A stretch of DNA of 7,338 bases, taken from assembly GCA_003532195.1 (NCBI GenBank), contig DOFA01000105.1, positions 1 to 7,338 on the forward strand, in the 5' to 3' direction. Position 1 is the stretch's first letter, and each line of letters starts with the position of its first letter. Of the stretch, positions 6,961 to 7,338 are shown in pieces. The notes below the pieces were generated by a model. That model saw only the letters and a program-made list of their open reading frames with translations. It did no database searches and had not been told where the DNA came from. This DNA is from Clostridiales bacterium. GTDB taxonomy: Bacteria; Bacillota; Clostridia; Saccharofermentanales; UBA5734. A program made the position numbers and the translations under genes.

Positions 6961-7000
6961 CCGCGATAGTCCGCGATAGTCCGCGTAAGTCCGCAACTGT
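6961..7000. repeat. Four 10-bp tandem repeats (CCGCGATAGT) upstream of the metG promoter
   Basis: Four consecutive decamers read CCGCGATAGT, CCGCGATAGT, CCGCGTAAGT and CCGCAACTGT; a fifth partial unit starts CCGT at 7001. The first two are identical and the others drift in positions 5-8 while CCGC and the final T are kept. The period is close to one helical turn, so each unit presents the same face of DNA. The array sits between the terminator of the upstream RNA and the metG -35 box. It may be a multimeric regulator site or simply replication slippage. Confidence 0.8.
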
Positions 7001-7009
7001 CCGTGGTAT

Positions 7010-7043
7010 AAAGAAAGCCTGCAAGAGATTTCTCGCCTGCAGG
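7010..7043 (-). terminator. Intrinsic terminator of the putative RNA
   Basis: On the - strand CCTGCA (7043-7038) pairs with TGCAGG (7023-7018), and GAG / CTC extends it after a small asymmetric bulge, closing a 4-nt loop. The run CUUUCUUU follows. The tail is interrupted by C residues, so efficiency may be moderate. It also separates upstream transcription from the metG promoter. Confidence 0.72.
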
Positions 7044-7167
7044 ACTCCTGGGATAAGCTAATTTGTTCGCCTGCTCAGTTGGTACCTTGTTTCATTCGTT
7101 TCGACGCACCTCTTTCTCTAGAGATGCCAGAAGAACCATGGGCCCAGCTACTCCATCAGACTATCTT
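7010..7167 (-). ncRNA. Putative structured non-coding RNA with its own promoter and terminator (6S-like fold possible)
   Basis: A consensus promoter predicts a start near A7167 and an intrinsic terminator ends near 7010, giving about 158 nt with no convincing reading frame. The 5' end AAGAUAGUCUG (7167-7157) can pair with the 3' end CAGGCUUUCUU (7021-7011) at 10 of 11 positions, extended by GGAG / CUCU. Inside are CUGGG (7147-7143) with CCCAG (7052-7048), UGGUUCUU (7138-7131) with AAGGUACCA (7088-7080), and a perfect 8-bp hairpin GCAUCUCU / AGAGGUGC (7127-7106, 6-nt loop). An end-to-end paired rod of this length, made from its own promoter, is how 6S RNA looks, but I see no sequence hallmark that proves it. 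The alternative is a leader or attenuator acting on the downstream transcript. I found no motif of SRP RNA, tmRNA or RNase P. Confidence 0.6.
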
Positions 7168-7173
7168 GACTTA

Positions 7174-7202
7174 ATTTTATTCCCGCGGGTCTGTTTTGTC
7201 AA
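7174..7202 (-). promoter_or_regulatory. Near-consensus sigma70/sigmaA promoter for the putative RNA
   Basis: TTGACA (7202-7197) and TAAAAT (7179-7174) lie on the - strand with the ideal 17-bp spacer. The -35 is perfect and the -10 has one mismatch. It begins 40 bp after the stop codon of the upstream gene and has no start codon with a ribosome binding site soon downstream, which suggests a non-coding transcript. It is the strongest promoter in the window by eye. Confidence 0.85.
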
Positions 7203-7217
7203 GAGTTGTCATCATCT

Positions 7218-7250
7218 GATCAGCTGGGGATCAGCGGGGGATCAGCGGGT
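7218..7250. repeat. Three 11-bp tandem repeats (GATCAGCGGGG)
   Basis: Units GATCAGCTGGG, GATCAGCGGGG and GATCAGCGGGT follow without gaps and differ only at positions 8 and 11. The array starts 16 bp upstream of the -35 box of the RNA promoter, and its last unit covers the stop codon of the partial gene to the right. It is possibly a regulator site; slippage is the plain explanation. Confidence 0.78.
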
Positions 7251-7338
7251 GTGCAGTTCCGGCAAGCAGCGCCCGCAACCGTCGAAGCCGCGGTTGACGG
7301 CATCGTTGAGCAGGTGGAATCCTTTCTGGTGTTCTTCA
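7242..7338 (-). CDS. C-terminal end of an unidentified protein (partial, 5' end outside window)
   Basis: Reading from the right edge on the - strand, an open frame of 31 codons ends with TGA at 7244-7242. Codon use (GC-rich third positions, mixed GAT/GAC) fits the neighbouring genes, and a promoter follows shortly after its end, as expected for a real gene end. The visible tail has the pattern FHLLNDAVNRGF followed by DGCGRCLPELHTR, with a CxxC pair that could bind metal. I do not recognise the family. The FHLL...A...GF.xCxxC spacing loosely recalls Ada-type zinc modules, but this is too short to assign. Confidence 0.55.
   Translation of the reverse strand, partial: EEHQKGFHLLNDAVNRGFDGCGRCLPELHTR

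Noticed and set aside
6664..6996. 110-codon open frame on the - strand across the T-box leader
   Set aside because: It overlaps the T-box elements and promoter and encodes a low-sense sequence without family features. The RNA structure explains the region.
7100..7167. Partial similarity to lysine (AGAGGTGCG) and SAM-I (AATGAAAC, CTGGGCCC) riboswitch cores
   Set aside because: Only isolated short strings match. The remaining conserved blocks and the helix order of both riboswitches are absent, and the length after the lysine-like string is too short.
1..7338. CRISPR arrays, insertion sequences, tRNA or rRNA genes
   Set aside because: No spaced direct repeats, transposase-like frames, terminal inverted repeats or cloverleaf sequences were seen on either strand.

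Overview
The window looks like a chromosomal segment of an anaerobic, acid-forming Bacillota (Clostridia-like) bacterium of moderately high GC. The pointers are a methionine T-box leader in front of a methionyl-tRNA synthetase, strong GGAGG-type ribosome binding sites, a butyrate kinase / phosphate butyryltransferase pair, and sigma70/sigmaA promoters with TTGACA boxes. The species cannot be named from this sequence.

Layout. At the left edge (1-819, + strand) is the C-terminal part of an ABC exporter: the end of its membrane half is cut off and the nucleotide-binding domain is complete. Everything else is on the - strand and is read from right to left. At the far right (7242-7338) is the last 31 codons of an unidentified gene. 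Next comes an intergenic block of about 680 bases that is dense with regulatory signals. It holds an 11-bp tandem repeat, a consensus promoter, a putative structured non-coding RNA of about 158 nt with its own terminator (7010-7167), a 10-bp tandem repeat, a second promoter, and a methionine-specific T-box leader (about 6585-6906) that feeds metG (4924-6558). After a 114-base gap with a possible extended -10 promoter and an inverted repeat comes a tight four-gene cluster: a membrane-anchored transglutaminase-like protein (3442-4809), buk (2286-3419), ptb (1376-2302) and an acetolactate synthase small-subunit (ilvN-like) gene (873-1373). The gaps in it are 22 bp, -17 bp (overlap) and 2 bp, so it is probably one transcript with translational coupling. 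It runs convergently into the ABC gene, 53 bp apart.

How the parts work together. T-box control should raise metG expression when uncharged tRNA-Met accumulates. Ptb and Buk convert butyryl-CoA (or branched acyl-CoA) to the acid via acyl phosphate, making ATP. IlvN is normally the valine-sensing regulatory subunit of acetolactate synthase, but no ilvB is present here. Its coupling to ptb may link branched-chain amino acid state to branched or straight acyl-CoA overflow; this is inference.

Most worth a second look are the non-coding RNA candidate between 7010 and 7167, whose 5' and 3' ends can pair in a 6S-like way; the helically spaced short tandem repeats just upstream of both intergenic promoters; and an abrupt codon-usage break near position 394 inside the ABC gene, which could be recombination or an assembly chimera.
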